Origin: Alkalimonas amylolytica
Lineage (GTDB): Bacteria; Pseudomonadota; Gammaproteobacteria; Enterobacterales; Alteromonadaceae
Direction of reading: 5' to 3'
NCBI RefSeq assembly: GCF_900107845.1
Contig: NZ_FNRM01000003.1
Span: forward strand, 502,755 to 566,754
Length of the DNA stretch: 64,000 nt
Under the pieces are notes generated by a model. That model saw only the letters and a list, made by a program, of their open reading frames with translations. It was not told where the DNA came from and made no database searches. Below are positions 7,317 to 17,051 of this stretch, in pieces. Both the position numbers and the translations under genes were made by a program. The stretch's first letter is position 1. Each line of letters starts with the position of its first letter.

Positions 7317-10300
7317 AGATCCTGTCGCTGCGATTTGCCAACTTAAACTCACTGAAAGGCCAGTGGCACATTGATTTTACCCAGCCACCTTTTGCCGATA
7401 ACGGTCTTTTTGCCATTACCGGGCCAACTGGCGCTGGTAAAACCACCATTTTGGATGCGATTTGTCTGGCGCTGTATCACCAGACGCCACGGCTTGGCCT
7501 GATCACCCAAAACAGCAACGACATTATGACCCGCGGCAGTGCCGACTGCCTGGCTGAGGTGGAATTTGACGTCAAAGGCACCGTCTACCGGGCGCACTGG
7601 AGCATGCGTCGTGCCCGCGGCCAGGCCGATGGCAAGCTGCAACCGGCCGATGTTGAACTGGCCGAAGTCAGTAACGGTAAGGTGCTGGCCAGCCAACTCA
7701 AGCAGAAAAACGACCAGATCGAACAGCTCACTGGCCTGGATTTTGCCCGCTTCACCCGCTCGATGATGCTATCGCAAGGGCAGTTTGCCGCCTTTTTGCT
7801 GGCCAATGAAAGTGATCGCGCCGAACTACTGGAAGAGCTGACCGGCACCGATATCTATGGTTTGATCTCGATGCATGTGCACGATGCGCACAGTGAAGCG
7901 AGACAGCAGCTACAAGCACTTAGCGCCAGAGCCGATGGCATGCAACTACTGAGTGACGAGCAGCAAGCCGAACTTATACAGCAACAACACAGCCTGCAAA
8001 GCCAGCAACAACCGTTACGCCAGCAACAACAAGAACTTCGTGCCCAGCAAGAGTGGCTTAAAGCCAGCCAGCACAACCAGCAACAGCAACAGGATGCCAA
8101 GGCTGCTTTGTTGCATGCTGAGCAGGCACTCGAACAAGCCGCATCGGATCTGAAACGCCTGGCCGACAGCGAACCGGCTGAAGCCATCCGTGGCCTGTAC
8201 CAGCGCTGGCAGGATAGCCAGCAGCATGAACAGCAAACCAAAGATCAACTGCAGGAGCGCCTGCAACTACAACCTGAACTAGCCACAGCGTTCAAAACGG
8301 CCGATGCCGAAGTACAGCAGTTGCAAAAATCGCTGCACGAAGCGAAAAACCAGCACAAAGCACTGCAACAGCTACTGAGCGAACAGGTGCTGCCGCTGGA
8401 TCTCAGCCTGCAGCAACTAACAGCTCAACATCAGCAGCAAGGATCAGAACACGCCAGGCAGCAACAAAAGCTGCAGCAATTGCAGCAACAACACCACGAC
8501 AAACTGCAACTACTGACCGAACAGACCACCGCGGTGCAGCAACTTGAGCACTACCTGCAGCAGCATAAAGCCGATGAAGCACTCGGCCGCGAGCTGGGCC
8601 GTTTGCACGAACAGCACCGTAGCTGTCAGCAGTTGCAACAACGGCTGGCAGACAAGCAGCAACAGCTGGCTAGTTATCAGCAACACATCGCTGACATCAG
8701 CTCGCAGCAAACAGCACAACACAGCGCGGTGCAAACACTGCAGACCAAACAGCAACAGGCTGAACAGCAACTTGAGCAGGCCCGCCAGGCTCTGCTCAAT
8801 GCCCAGCAAGGCAGCAGCCTGGAACAAGACGAAAGCGAGCGTGATGCCATTAACCAGCAGCTGCCGTTATTGCATGCCTTGCAGCAATTGCAGCAGCGTT
8901 ACCAGCAGAATAATGCGCAGCAACAGGAAAAACAGCAGCAGTTGCAACAGCTCACCAGCCAACGTACACAGCTACAACAGCAGCACAAAACACTGGCAGC
9001 ACAGTATCGTCAGCAACGCCAACTGACCGAAGCACTCAGCACCCTGGTGACTCAGGATGAACAGCTGGCGCAGTACCGGGCAGAGCTTGAGCCTGGCAAC
9101 CCCTGCCCGCTCTGTGGCAGCGAACAGCACCCTGCCCTGCATAAAAATGACCATGAGCAAGAACACAGCTCAGGCGAACCGTCTGCTGGCAATCATATTC
9201 AGCAACGCGATCAGGCCCTTTCGGAGCTGGCGACCCTGGAAGAACAAGGCAAGCAGCTTCGCAGTGAGCTGGATAGCTGTGAGCGTCATCTGACAGAGCT
9301 GCAAACAACTCAGGAAAGGCTGACCACTGAACAACAACAGCTGCAAAACGATTGGCAGCTGCAGCTGGCGGAGCAATCAGCACGGCAGACAGCACCGGCT
9401 ATCAGCGCCCCAGCTATCAGTGACAGTTCGGCGATGAGCGCACTGCTCGCCAGCAAACAGGACCAGCTAAAGCTGCTTAGCGGCCGTATCCAGCAACTAC
9501 GTGCGCTTGGCCATGCACTGCAGCAACAGCAACAACAGGGCCAGCAACTGGACAACCAGCTGCAGCAAGCCCGGCAGCAACAACAGCTGCTTGCAGAGCG
9601 GCTGGCACAGCAACAACAAAACCTCAGCACAGAACAGCAAGAGCTTGGCACGCTTCAACAGCAGCTGGATGCTCAATGGCAGCAGTTAACCCAACGGGTG
9701 CAGGCGCAGCTGCAGATCATGCCTGCAGCAGCCGATTTTGCGGATTTCCTGGCACAAAAACAAAAAGATGCCGATCGTTGGCAGCAACAGCAGCAACAAC
9801 TGCACGCCTTAAAGCCGCAACTGGAACGTCATCAGAGCGACTGCCATTACTTGGAGCAACAGCAGCAGGAACTCAAACAACTGCTGGAAAAGCTAACCAC
9901 AACACTTCAGGCCAGCGAAGCCGAACTCAAGCAGCTTGGTGACAAACGGCAACAACTGTTTGCCGACAAAGACCCGGCCACCGAGCGTAAGCGAAGTGAG
10001 CAACAATTAGAGCAACTGGAACACAAACAGCAACAGGCCGGGCAACAACAACAGCAGCACCAGCAGGCATTGCAGCAGCTGGAAGCCAGCATTCGGAGCC
10101 TGCAGGACAGTGTGCAGCAATGGCAGCAGCGCACGAAAGAGCAGCAGCAGGCCTTTACCGAGGTACTCAACAAGTCAGTGTTTGCCGATGAACAAGCCTT
10201 TTTAAATGCCTTGCTCTCACCAGAAGCCAAGCAACAATTAACACAACTGCGCGAGCAATTGCAGCGACAAAAACAGCAAGCGGACTTTGCCATGCAGCAA

Positions 10301-11047
10301 GCTGAACAACGGTTGCAACAGCTGCAGCAGGATCCAAAAGCAAGCCACTATGCTGCCAGCTCTGTCGCTGACACCGAGCAGCAACTGCAATCGGTGTATG
10401 AACAACTGGATAGCCTGAACCAGCAACTCGGCAGTATCACCGGCCAGCTGCAGCAAGATACGCGCTTACGCAGCGAGCAGCAGCAGTTGCTGGCGCAAAT
10501 AACCGAGCAACAAGCCCAGCTGGATGATTTGAGCTACCTGCATGCCCTGATTGGCTCTCGTGATGGCGCTAAATTCCGTAAGTTTGCCCAGGGTTTGACG
10601 CTGGATCATTTAATCCATCTGGCCAACCGCCAGCTGGAGCGGCTGCATGGCCGCTACCAATTGCAACGCAAAGCCGGTGAAGGATTAGAGCTCTGCGTAC
10701 TGGATACCTGGCAAGGCGATACGGTGCGCGATACCAAAACCCTGTCGGGCGGCGAAAGTTTCCTGGTTAGTCTGGCGCTCGCGCTGGCACTGTCGGATCT
10801 GGTCAGTCACAAAACCAGCATCGATTCGCTGTTTTTGGATGAAGGTTTTGGCACTTTGGACAGCGAAACGCTGGATATTGCGCTGGATGCATTGGATAAC
10901 CTCAATGCCAGCGGCAAGATGATTGGGGTGATTAGCCATATTGAAGCGATGAAAGAGCGCATCCCCACCCAACTGGTGGTGACGCGTAAAAGTGGCCTGG
11001 GTGAAAGCCGCCTGGCAAGCCGCTATGCGGTGACCACTGCGGGTTAG
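7313..11047 (+). CDS. sbcC: Nuclease SbcCD subunit C (Rad50 homologue), glutamine-rich
   Basis: The 1244-residue SMC-like ATPase has an N-terminal Walker A (GPTGAGKTT, 37-45), two very long coiled-coil arms meeting at a zinc hook CPLC (Cys598 and Cys601), and C-terminal signature (LSGGES) and Walker B (LFLDEGFGTLD) motifs. ATP binding clamps two SbcC heads on DNA and gates SbcD. It is about 200 residues longer than E. coli SbcC (1048), the extra length being in the coils. The coils are strikingly rich in Gln, written in CAG/CAA codons, which makes the DNA trinucleotide-repeat-like over nearly 3 kb. The stop overlaps the stop of the convergent permease gene. Confidence 0.97.
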   Translation: MKILSLRFANLNSLKGQWHIDFTQPPFADNGLFAITGPTGAGKTTILDAICLALYHQTPRLGLITQNSNDIMTRGSADCLAEVEFDVKGTVYRAHWSMRRARGQADGKLQPADVELAEVSNGKVLASQLKQKNDQIEQLTGLDFARFTRSMMLSQGQFAAFLLANESDRAELLEELTGTDIYGLISMHVHDAHSEARQQLQALSARADGMQLLSDEQQAELIQQQHSLQSQQQPLRQQQQELRAQQEWLKASQHNQQQQQDAKAALLHAEQALEQAASDLKRLADSEPAEAIRGLYQRWQDSQQHEQQTKDQLQERLQLQPELATAFKTADAEVQQLQKSLHEAKNQHKALQQLLSEQVLPLDLSLQQLTAQHQQQGSEHARQQQKLQQLQQQHHDKLQLLTEQTTAVQQLEHYLQQHKADEALGRELGRLHEQHRSCQQLQQRLADKQQQLASYQQHIADISSQQTAQHSAVQTLQTKQQQAEQQLEQARQALLNAQQGSSLEQDESERDAINQQLPLLHALQQLQQRYQQNNAQQQEKQQQLQQLTSQRTQLQQQHKTLAAQYRQQRQLTEALSTLVTQDEQLAQYRAELEPGNPCPLCGSEQHPALHKNDHEQEHSSGEPSAGNHIQQRDQALSELATLEEQGKQLRSELDSCERHLTELQTTQERLTTEQQQLQNDWQLQLAEQSARQTAPAISAPAISDSSAMSALLASKQDQLKLLSGRIQQLRALGHALQQQQQQGQQLDNQLQQARQQQQLLAERLAQQQQNLSTEQQELGTLQQQLDAQWQQLTQRVQAQLQIMPAAADFADFLAQKQKDADRWQQQQQQLHALKPQLERHQSDCHYLEQQQQELKQLLEKLTTTLQASEAELKQLGDKRQQLFADKDPATERKRSEQQLEQLEHKQQQAGQQQQQHQQALQQLEASIRSLQDSVQQWQQRTKEQQQAFTEVLNKSVFADEQAFLNALLSPEAKQQLTQLREQLQRQKQQADFAMQQAEQRLQQLQQDPKASHYAASSVADTEQQLQSVYEQLDSLNQQLGSITGQLQQDTRLRSEQQQLLAQITEQQAQLDDLSYLHALIGSRDGAKFRKFAQGLTLDHLIHLANRQLERLHGRYQLQRKAGEGLELCVLDTWQGDTVRDTKTLSGGESFLVSLALALALSDLVSHKTSIDSLFLDEGFGTLDSETLDIALDALDNLNASGKMIGVISHIEAMKERIPTQLVVTRKSGLGESRLASRYAVTTAG

Positions 11048-12156
11048 AGCGGCGATGCTTTTGAATCGGACGTTTCTGGCGCAAGTTCCGGTAGCAGAGT
11101 CCCCTTTTGGGTGCCTGCTTGAGTCTGAACAAACTCCAGACGCTCACCCGCCAAACGAGCACCAAAACGGCGCAGGTGTTCAAAGCCAAACAGGCAAATA
11201 GCCACTGCCAGCAAAGCTACAGCCATGCCACCAACACCCAGCACGCTTTGCTCGGAGTACAGGGTCCAGACAAACTGGCCAACACAAAGGGTGGATACCA
11301 CCAACAAGGTTGGCTTGCGGCCAATTTTCGCCACAATATAAACCCCTAAAGGTGCCCCCAAAGCGACTACAGGGGCGGCAGCCAGCCAGTTTTCAAACAC
11401 GCCGGGCGCAAGGCCAGGGCCAAGCACCACTTTAATCAGCACACCCAGCACCGAGGCAAAGGCCATAATCACCACCGAAGTAGGAATGGCGATTTTAAGA
11501 TCAGCCCGGCTAATCAGCACCAAAGCAGTATAAAGCACCATATCAATGCCAACGCCGGTCACCGAGACCACTAAAGCGCCCGCCAGTACCCCGATATTCA
11601 GCCCGAGCCGAAAGTCCCAGCGCTCGTCAAATTCGGTCATGCCACTATGGCCGGCAATTTCCTGCAAGCGCCACAGGTGCAGCACGCCAAAGCTGGCCCA
11701 CACCACCGCAAACAGCAGTTTGATCCACAGTTCCGGCACCAGAGGTGCTAACAGAAAGATACCCAGCGGCAAGCCCAGCAGACAGCCGAGCATGGCGCCT
11801 TTCAGCATGGCCCAGGCGATCGGCTGTCGCCTTGCCAGAATAAAAATACTGGCGCTGACCATGCCAATGGATTGAATGGCAAAACTAAAATCACGGCCCA
11901 GGCTGGCAGGTAGCTCAAACAACAATACCAGCACCGGAAAACCAACGGTGCCTCCCCCCATCGGGGTGGAGCCGGCGGCGTAGCTGCCAATCGCCATCGC
12001 CAGTGCCATTGGCCAGTGCTCCAGCGCTACCGGCCACAGCCCCCGGCCCAGCATTAAATAGCCCCAGGCACTGAAAAACAGCGCCAGCCAAAGCAACCAA
12101 AGCCACAGTCGGGGTTTGCCAGCGGCATGCATCGTCATAGCAAAGGTTCGTTTCAA
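11044..12156 (-). CDS. TauE/SafE family membrane permease
   Basis: A 370-residue polytopic membrane protein with about eight or nine hydrophobic helices. The first half shows the family signature of a helix followed by a glycine-rich re-entrant motif (GSYAAGSTPMGGGTVGFP), echoed in the second half by the symmetric helices. The family (PF01925) exports or imports sulfite, sulfoacetate, taurine-derived and related organic anions, but the substrate here cannot be told from sequence. A hydrophilic tail of about 40 residues ends the protein. No sulfur-metabolism genes are near. It is convergent with sbcC, with which its 3' end overlaps, and divergent from the DUF4287-like gene. Confidence 0.88.
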   Translation of the reverse strand: MKRTFAMTMHAAGKPRLWLWLLWLALFFSAWGYLMLGRGLWPVALEHWPMALAMAIGSYAAGSTPMGGGTVGFPVLVLLFELPASLGRDFSFAIQSIGMVSASIFILARRQPIAWAMLKGAMLGCLLGLPLGIFLLAPLVPELWIKLLFAVVWASFGVLHLWRLQEIAGHSGMTEFDERWDFRLGLNIGVLAGALVVSVTGVGIDMVLYTALVLISRADLKIAIPTSVVIMAFASVLGVLIKVVLGPGLAPGVFENWLAAAPVVALGAPLGVYIVAKIGRKPTLLVVSTLCVGQFVWTLYSEQSVLGVGGMAVALLAVAICLFGFEHLRRFGARLAGERLEFVQTQAGTQKGTLLPELAPETSDSKASPL

Positions 12157-12267
12157 CCACAGAAGACAGCCATCATAGAGTAAGGATGCCAGGCAGGCAA
12201 TGGTGCTGGACAGGCTGCCAAAGCTGACTTAGGCTAAAGCAATGACACCCAACAGAAATCACAGGAC

Positions 12268-12807
12268 ATGACACTCTCTATTTCCGAAACTGCCGTCGTG
12301 AAAGGCACCGGCCAGCCCTGGTCGCACTGGCAAAGCTGGCTGCACAGCATTCACGCCAGTGAGTTAACACACAAAGAGATTGCCAGCAAGCTGGCCGAAC
12401 AGCCCGGCATCAGCGGCTGGTGGGCGCAAATGCTGGCAGTGCAATTTGAGCAGAGCATTGGCCGCCGGGTGGCAGGTCAGGACTGCAGCGGCAGCTTTAG
12501 TGTCTCGGTCAGCAAAACCCTGGGCGGCAGCATGGATGATGCACTGGCTTGCTGGCAACAATTGGTGCAGGGCTGCACTGATTTTTCCGATATCGCCATC
12601 AGTCGTGGGCCGGATATCAGCTCGACCGAGAAGTGGCGTTACTGGCGCTGTGGACTGGCCGATGGTTCACGGGTGAATATCAACATTTACCAGAAAAGCC
12701 CGGATAAAGCCTCGTTGACGGTCCAGCATGACAAACTGGAATCCAGCGAACAGGTAGAGCATTGGCGGGCGTATTGGAAAGAGCGGCTAAAAACGCTTAA
12801 CACCTGA
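12268..12807 (+). CDS. DUF4287-like N-terminus with a SRPBCC-like C-terminus
   Basis: The 179-residue product opens with the pattern TG..W..W...L, LTHKEIA..L, ISGWWAQML and VAGQ, which I know from DUF4287-type proteins; the second part (GSFSVSVSKTL..., then a segment with W-R-Y-W-R) fits the helix-grip fold usually joined to it. Such proteins are small, soluble and of unknown role; SRPBCC relatives often bind hydrophobic ligands. ATG follows AGGAC closely. It lies 34 bases before glpK on the same strand and may be co-transcribed, but no functional link is evident. Confidence 0.65.
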   Translation: MTLSISETAVVKGTGQPWSHWQSWLHSIHASELTHKEIASKLAEQPGISGWWAQMLAVQFEQSIGRRVAGQDCSGSFSVSVSKTLGGSMDDALACWQQLVQGCTDFSDIAISRGPDISSTEKWRYWRCGLADGSRVNINIYQKSPDKASLTVQHDKLESSEQVEHWRAYWKERLKTLNT

Positions 12808-12841
12808 ACGAAATTCCTTGGTACCTGAGGTCAGCAACATC

Positions 12842-14350
12842 ATGTCGGATTACATCATAGCCATTGATCAGGGCACCACCTCCAGTAGGGCAGTACTGTA
12901 CGATCGCCAGTTGTCCCCACAGGCCAGTTGTAATGAGGAGTTACCGCTAAGTTACCCTCAAACCGGTTGGGTCGAACAGGATCCGGAGGTGATCTGGCAA
13001 AGCGTGCTGAACTGCATCCGGCAACTGCTGCAACAAAATGGCATCCAGGCCAAACAAGTCGCTGCGCTGGCGCTGACCAACCAGCGGGAAACCACCCTGC
13101 TGTGGGATAAAAAAACCGGTAAAACCTTGTATCCGGCTATTGTCTGGCAAGACCGACGCACGGCCGATCTGTGCCAGGAACTGAAACAAAAGCATGAAGA
13201 CAGCATCCGCGCTAAAACCGGTTTGCTGGCTGATCCCTATTTCTCTGCCACTAAGCTGCAGTGGCTGCTGGAGCACCTGCCCGACGCGCGCAATCGCGCT
13301 GAGTCCGGTGAACTGTGTTTTGGCACCATCGATAGTTTTTTGTTGTGGCGCTTAACCGATGGCAAAGTGCATGCTACCGAAGCCAGTAACGCCAGTCGTA
13401 CCCTGCTGTTTAATATCCATCAGCAGCAATGGGATCAGGAGCTGCTGCAGCTCTTTGCCATTCCAGCAGCTGTTTTGCCGCAAGTGCACGACAGTGCCGG
13501 CGACTTCGGCTGCTGCAATACCGAGTTATTTAATCACCCCATCCCAATTGTCAGCCTACTGGGCGATCAACAGGCGGCTTTGTTGGGCCAAGCATGCGTC
13601 GAGCCAGGGATGCTGAAAAGTACCTATGGCACCGGCTGCTTTGCCATGGTGAATACCGGGGCAAAGGCCTTGCACAGCAAACATCAGTTGTTAACTACGG
13701 TAGCCTGGCGCCTTAAAGGGGAATGCAGCTATGCGCTGGAAGGCAGTATCTTTATGGCCGGGGCTACCGTGCAATGGCTGCGCGATAAGCTTGGTATCAT
13801 TCAACAAGCCAGCGAAACTGAAACACTGGCTAACGGCGTGGATTATCAGCAAAGCGAGTTATTGATCCCAGCCTTTACCGGCCTTGGCGCGCCTTACTGG
13901 CAACCTAAAGTGCAAGCAGCGCTGTTTGGCCTAAGCCGTAATAGCGGCCGTGAGGAAATCTGCGCCGCAGCGCTGCGCAGTGTCGCTTATCAAACGCAGG
14001 ATTTGCTGCTGGCGATGGAGAAAGATGGCATTACCATCGCCGATATCCGGGTCGATGGTGGCATGACGGTCAATCGGTGGTTCTTGCAAGCCCTGGCCGA
14101 TTTAACCCAGCACAGTATCAGCCAAAGCAAAATCAGCGATGCCACGGCTTTTGGCACCGCCTTTCTGGCAGCCTGGCAGCTTGGTTGGTTTAGCACGCTT
14201 GATGCTATCCAACCACTTTGGCAGAGCGCAGCACAATTCACCCCACAATTAAACCCAGAGCAGCAAAGCATTTGTTATCAGAACTGGAGCTCGGCCATTG
14301 ACCGTTTGCTGGCAGAGCCGCCAAGAGACCAAGGCATGCAGAAAAAGTAG
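12842..14350 (+). CDS. glpK: Glycerol kinase
   Basis: About 502 residues, FGGY family. Start 12842 gives the standard N-terminus DYIIAIDQGTTSSRA; a TTG in the same frame at 12818 lies further upstream but leaves an unusual extension. Landmarks are TNQRETTLLWD, the catalytic-region WQDRRTA, FGTIDSFLLWRLT, STYGTGCFAMVNTG and VDGGMTVNRWFLQ. It phosphorylates glycerol to sn-glycerol 3-phosphate in the cytoplasm. The usual partners glpF, glpD and glpR are not in the window, so the gene is detached from a glp operon here; glycerol entry and onward oxidation must be encoded elsewhere. Confidence 0.97.
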   Translation: MSDYIIAIDQGTTSSRAVLYDRQLSPQASCNEELPLSYPQTGWVEQDPEVIWQSVLNCIRQLLQQNGIQAKQVAALALTNQRETTLLWDKKTGKTLYPAIVWQDRRTADLCQELKQKHEDSIRAKTGLLADPYFSATKLQWLLEHLPDARNRAESGELCFGTIDSFLLWRLTDGKVHATEASNASRTLLFNIHQQQWDQELLQLFAIPAAVLPQVHDSAGDFGCCNTELFNHPIPIVSLLGDQQAALLGQACVEPGMLKSTYGTGCFAMVNTGAKALHSKHQLLTTVAWRLKGECSYALEGSIFMAGATVQWLRDKLGIIQQASETETLANGVDYQQSELLIPAFTGLGAPYWQPKVQAALFGLSRNSGREEICAAALRSVAYQTQDLLLAMEKDGITIADIRVDGGMTVNRWFLQALADLTQHSISQSKISDATAFGTAFLAAWQLGWFSTLDAIQPLWQSAAQFTPQLNPEQQSICYQNWSSAIDRLLAEPPRDQGMQKK

Positions 14351-14452
14351 TGATGTTTGCTGTTAAATCCAGCAATCGCTATCGCTTAGACTTGATTCGA
14401 TGCCGCAATGCCGCACAATGCGCTTTAGGCTCAACTTAATCTCTGCAACAAC

Positions 14453-14671
14453 ATGACCAATGACATTCGCTATCGCTTTGCTACAGCTCAGATTGCCTAT
14501 CGCTTTTTAAACGAATTGAAGCACTGGCCGGTGGCGGATGTAAAAACCAGCCTGCTGGATGGCGGCCTGGTGGTGAAAGTTCGTTATCAGTTTGATGGCA
14601 ATGGCTTTGATTACACCCTGGCAGAGCTGGATGAGATGGCCGCCAAACATGGCGGTAGCGAGACAACCTAA
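14453..14671 (+). CDS. Small conserved-looking hypothetical protein
   Basis: A 72-residue acidic-to-neutral protein without signal peptide or membrane helix. It has an N-terminal amphipathic helix (IAYRFLNELKHW) followed by two beta-like strands (GGLVVKVRYQF) and a closing helix (LAELDEMAAKHGG). No clear Shine-Dalgarno sequence precedes the ATG. Codon use resembles the neighbouring housekeeping genes, which supports a real gene. I do not recognise a family. It sits between glpK and the NADH dehydrogenase gene with more than 100 bases on each side. Confidence 0.5.
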   Translation: MTNDIRYRFATAQIAYRFLNELKHWPVADVKTSLLDGGLVVKVRYQFDGNGFDYTLAELDEMAAKHGGSETT

Positions 14672-14844
14672 GACATGACCAACAACCCAATTGGCTAACT
14701 GCACAATTTCCTGCTCCCCTCTCAGTAAATACATAGTGTTGCCAGCTTAAAGGATTTATCATTAGGCATCGGATGCTGCCACCAACGCCCATCACAAAGG
14801 CCGCCCAGGAAGAATTATGACGTTAAAAAAAATGGAGTATCACC

Positions 14845-16134
14845 ATGCAAACGATCCTGATTGTTGGGGGCGGCGCCGGCGGACTTGAACTAGCGACCAG
14901 GCTGGGGAACACACTGGGCAAATCCGGCCAGGCGCGGATCACTCTGGTGGATAAAAACACCAGCCATATCTGGAAACCTCTGCTGCATGAAGTGGCCAGT
15001 GGTTCACTGGATACCGATACCGACGGCGTGATCTACAGTGCCCACGCTGCCAGGCACCATTACCACTTCCAGCATGGCGAATTGATTGGCTTGGATGCTG
15101 GGCAAAAACACATTCGACTCGCCGCCATTCATACCGATGCAGGAGAGTTGCTGGTTGCCGAGCGTACACTTTCATACGACACGCTGGTGCTGGCTATCGG
15201 CAGCGTCAGCAATGATTTTAACACCCCAGGGGTGAGCCAGCATTGTTACTTCCTTGACTCAGCTCCTCAGGCGTTGCGTTTTCACCGAGCACTGATGAAC
15301 AACTTTGTCCGCTTCAGCCAACAAAACGATGACCGGGCACTGAATATCGCCATTGTCGGCGGCGGGGCTACCGGGGTCGAATTGGCCGCCGAGCTGTACC
15401 ATGTGGCTGCCTTAGCCAAGCGCTATGGTTTGTCCGGTATGAGTGCCAAAAAGCTGAAGATTCACCTGCTGGAGGCTGGTCCCAGTATCCTGCCGGCATT
15501 ACCCAAGCGCATCGCCGATGCAGTGCGCAAAGAGCTCAGCTTGCTTGGCGTGGAGGTGCGGGAAAACACCAAAGTCAGTGCTGCCAATGCAGAGGGTTTT
15601 ATCACGGCCGATGATCAACTGCTTAGCGCCGAAATGATGGTCTGGGCGGCTGGGGTGAAAGCGCCCGACTTTATCGCCAAACTTGGTATCTTTGAGCTGA
15701 ACCGCTTGCAGCAAATTCTGGTCACGTCGGAGCTTAAAGCCAAAGGACAGGAAGCCATTTATGTACTTGGTGATTGTTGCGGTTTCCAACAACAGGATGG
15801 CAGTTGGGTGCCTCCGCGCGCTCAATCGGCCCATCAAATGGCCAGTCTGGTGGGGCAGAATATTTTGCGGCAACGCCGGCAAAAACCGCTTAAATATTTT
15901 GTCTATAAAGATCACGGCTCACTGGTTAATTTAAGCCGCTACAGTACTGTCGGCAACCTGATGGGCAACCTGACCGGCAACAGCATGTTTATTGAAGGCA
16001 AGCTGGCGCGCTTTGTTTATATCTCCCTGTACCGCATGCACCAAATCGCCATTCATGGCTGGTGGAAAGGCATGCTGCTGGTTCTGGTAGAGAAAATGAA
16101 CCGGGCTGTGCGGCCTAAACTCAAGCTGCATTAA
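14845..16134 (+). CDS. ndh: Type II NADH:quinone dehydrogenase
   Basis: A 429-residue flavoprotein very like E. coli Ndh: FAD-binding IVGGGAGGLELATRLG at the N-terminus, WKPLLHEVASGSLD, a second dinucleotide fold IVGGGATGVELAAEL near 168-183 for NADH, a LGDCCGFQQ FAD-contact motif, and a C-terminal amphipathic helix region for peripheral membrane attachment (KGMLLVLVEKMNR). It passes electrons from NADH to quinone without pumping protons. The ATG follows GGAGTATCACC. A single gene; no regulatory site was recognised upstream. Confidence 0.95.
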   Translation: MQTILIVGGGAGGLELATRLGNTLGKSGQARITLVDKNTSHIWKPLLHEVASGSLDTDTDGVIYSAHAARHHYHFQHGELIGLDAGQKHIRLAAIHTDAGELLVAERTLSYDTLVLAIGSVSNDFNTPGVSQHCYFLDSAPQALRFHRALMNNFVRFSQQNDDRALNIAIVGGGATGVELAAELYHVAALAKRYGLSGMSAKKLKIHLLEAGPSILPALPKRIADAVRKELSLLGVEVRENTKVSAANAEGFITADDQLLSAEMMVWAAGVKAPDFIAKLGIFELNRLQQILVTSELKAKGQEAIYVLGDCCGFQQQDGSWVPPRAQSAHQMASLVGQNILRQRRQKPLKYFVYKDHGSLVNLSRYSTVGNLMGNLTGNSMFIEGKLARFVYISLYRMHQIAIHGWWKGMLLVLVEKMNRAVRPKLKLH

Positions 16135-16167
16135 CAGAATTGCGTTTCCTGGTTTGCGCCTGAGTGC

Positions 16168-16815
16168 TTAGTGCCACAGGCGCATATCAAACTCGGTCAG
16201 GCAGCGGATTTTCGCATCGGCGATGCCAAACTTCTCATGGTGCCACTCTTCGGCTGCCGGAATCGCCACCACTTTCATACCAGCTGCTTTCGCTGCGCTT
16301 ATGCCGGTGTAAGAGTCTTCAAATACCAGACTGTCGGCTGGTGCTACCCCCAGTTCACTGGCAGCCAACAGGTAAATATCTGGCTCTGGCTTACCCTTTG
16401 CCACCATCTCGACACAACAATGCGCAGCAAAATAATGCCGAATGGCTAAGGTATCGAGTGTAGTATCCATCAAATACTGCGATGAATTGGTAGCCAGCCC
16501 CACAGGCAAACGGCGCTCACGCAAATACTGCAACAAAGGCTGAACCCCTTTTTTAGCTTCACCCTTGGTTGCGATCGACCGCGCTACCTGAGCAATCACC
16601 GCTGCCTCTGTCTCTGCCAAACTCATGCCTTGCCAGGGCGATTGCTGATACCAGAACTTAGCAACAGCCTCGGTGGTCATGCCGGCAGTTTGCCGGGTTT
16701 GCTCGGCGGTCAGGGTGACACCGAGCTGACTAAATACCTGCAGCTCAGCCTGTTGCCACATAGGCTCTGAGTCAATCAAGACCCCATCCATATCAAAAAT
16801 TACCGCTTTGACCAC
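16168..16815 (-). CDS. hxpB: HAD phosphatase, HxpB/YniC-like
   Basis: A beta-phosphoglucomutase-type HAD hydrolase. Motif I is FDMDGVLIDSEP, motif II is ATNSS, motif III is the Lys in KGKPEPD and motif IV is FEDSYTGISAAKAAG. I start it at GTG 16815 because GGAGG stands five bases before; an upstream ATG at 16863 would add 16 residues of no family resemblance. HxpB relatives remove phosphate from 2-deoxyglucose 6-phosphate and hexitol phosphates, clearing toxic sugar phosphates. The substrate is inferred from similarity only. It is convergent with ndh, and its 5' side faces the lodA promoter region. Confidence 0.88.
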   Translation of the reverse strand: MVKAVIFDMDGVLIDSEPMWQQAELQVFSQLGVTLTAEQTRQTAGMTTEAVAKFWYQQSPWQGMSLAETEAAVIAQVARSIATKGEAKKGVQPLLQYLRERRLPVGLATNSSQYLMDTTLDTLAIRHYFAAHCCVEMVAKGKPEPDIYLLAASELGVAPADSLVFEDSYTGISAAKAAGMKVVAIPAAEEWHHEKFGIADAKIRCLTEFDMRLWH

Positions 16816-17051
16816 TTTGTCCTCCAACAGAACGCTACCCTGCAGTGCTTTGTCCTCGCACAACGCCTGTGCAGCTTAAAAAACTATCAGGCCTTGCTGA
16901 TTGAAATTTTGTTTATAACAAAAATATCAGAAACACCCACCAGGAAACTTTTTTATATCAATTTAATATCATAACTTTATGCGTACTCAACCTGGGAAGT
17001 ACAACTAAGCTTCTGAGACTACGGCACTCACTGCAAACAAGGAATTTATTT

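Noticed and set aside
7349..10972. Many long antisense open frames opposite sbcC, rich in Cys, Leu or Ser
   Set aside because: They are reverse readings of the CAG/CAA-rich coiled-coil DNA, show no motifs, and sbcC is certain.
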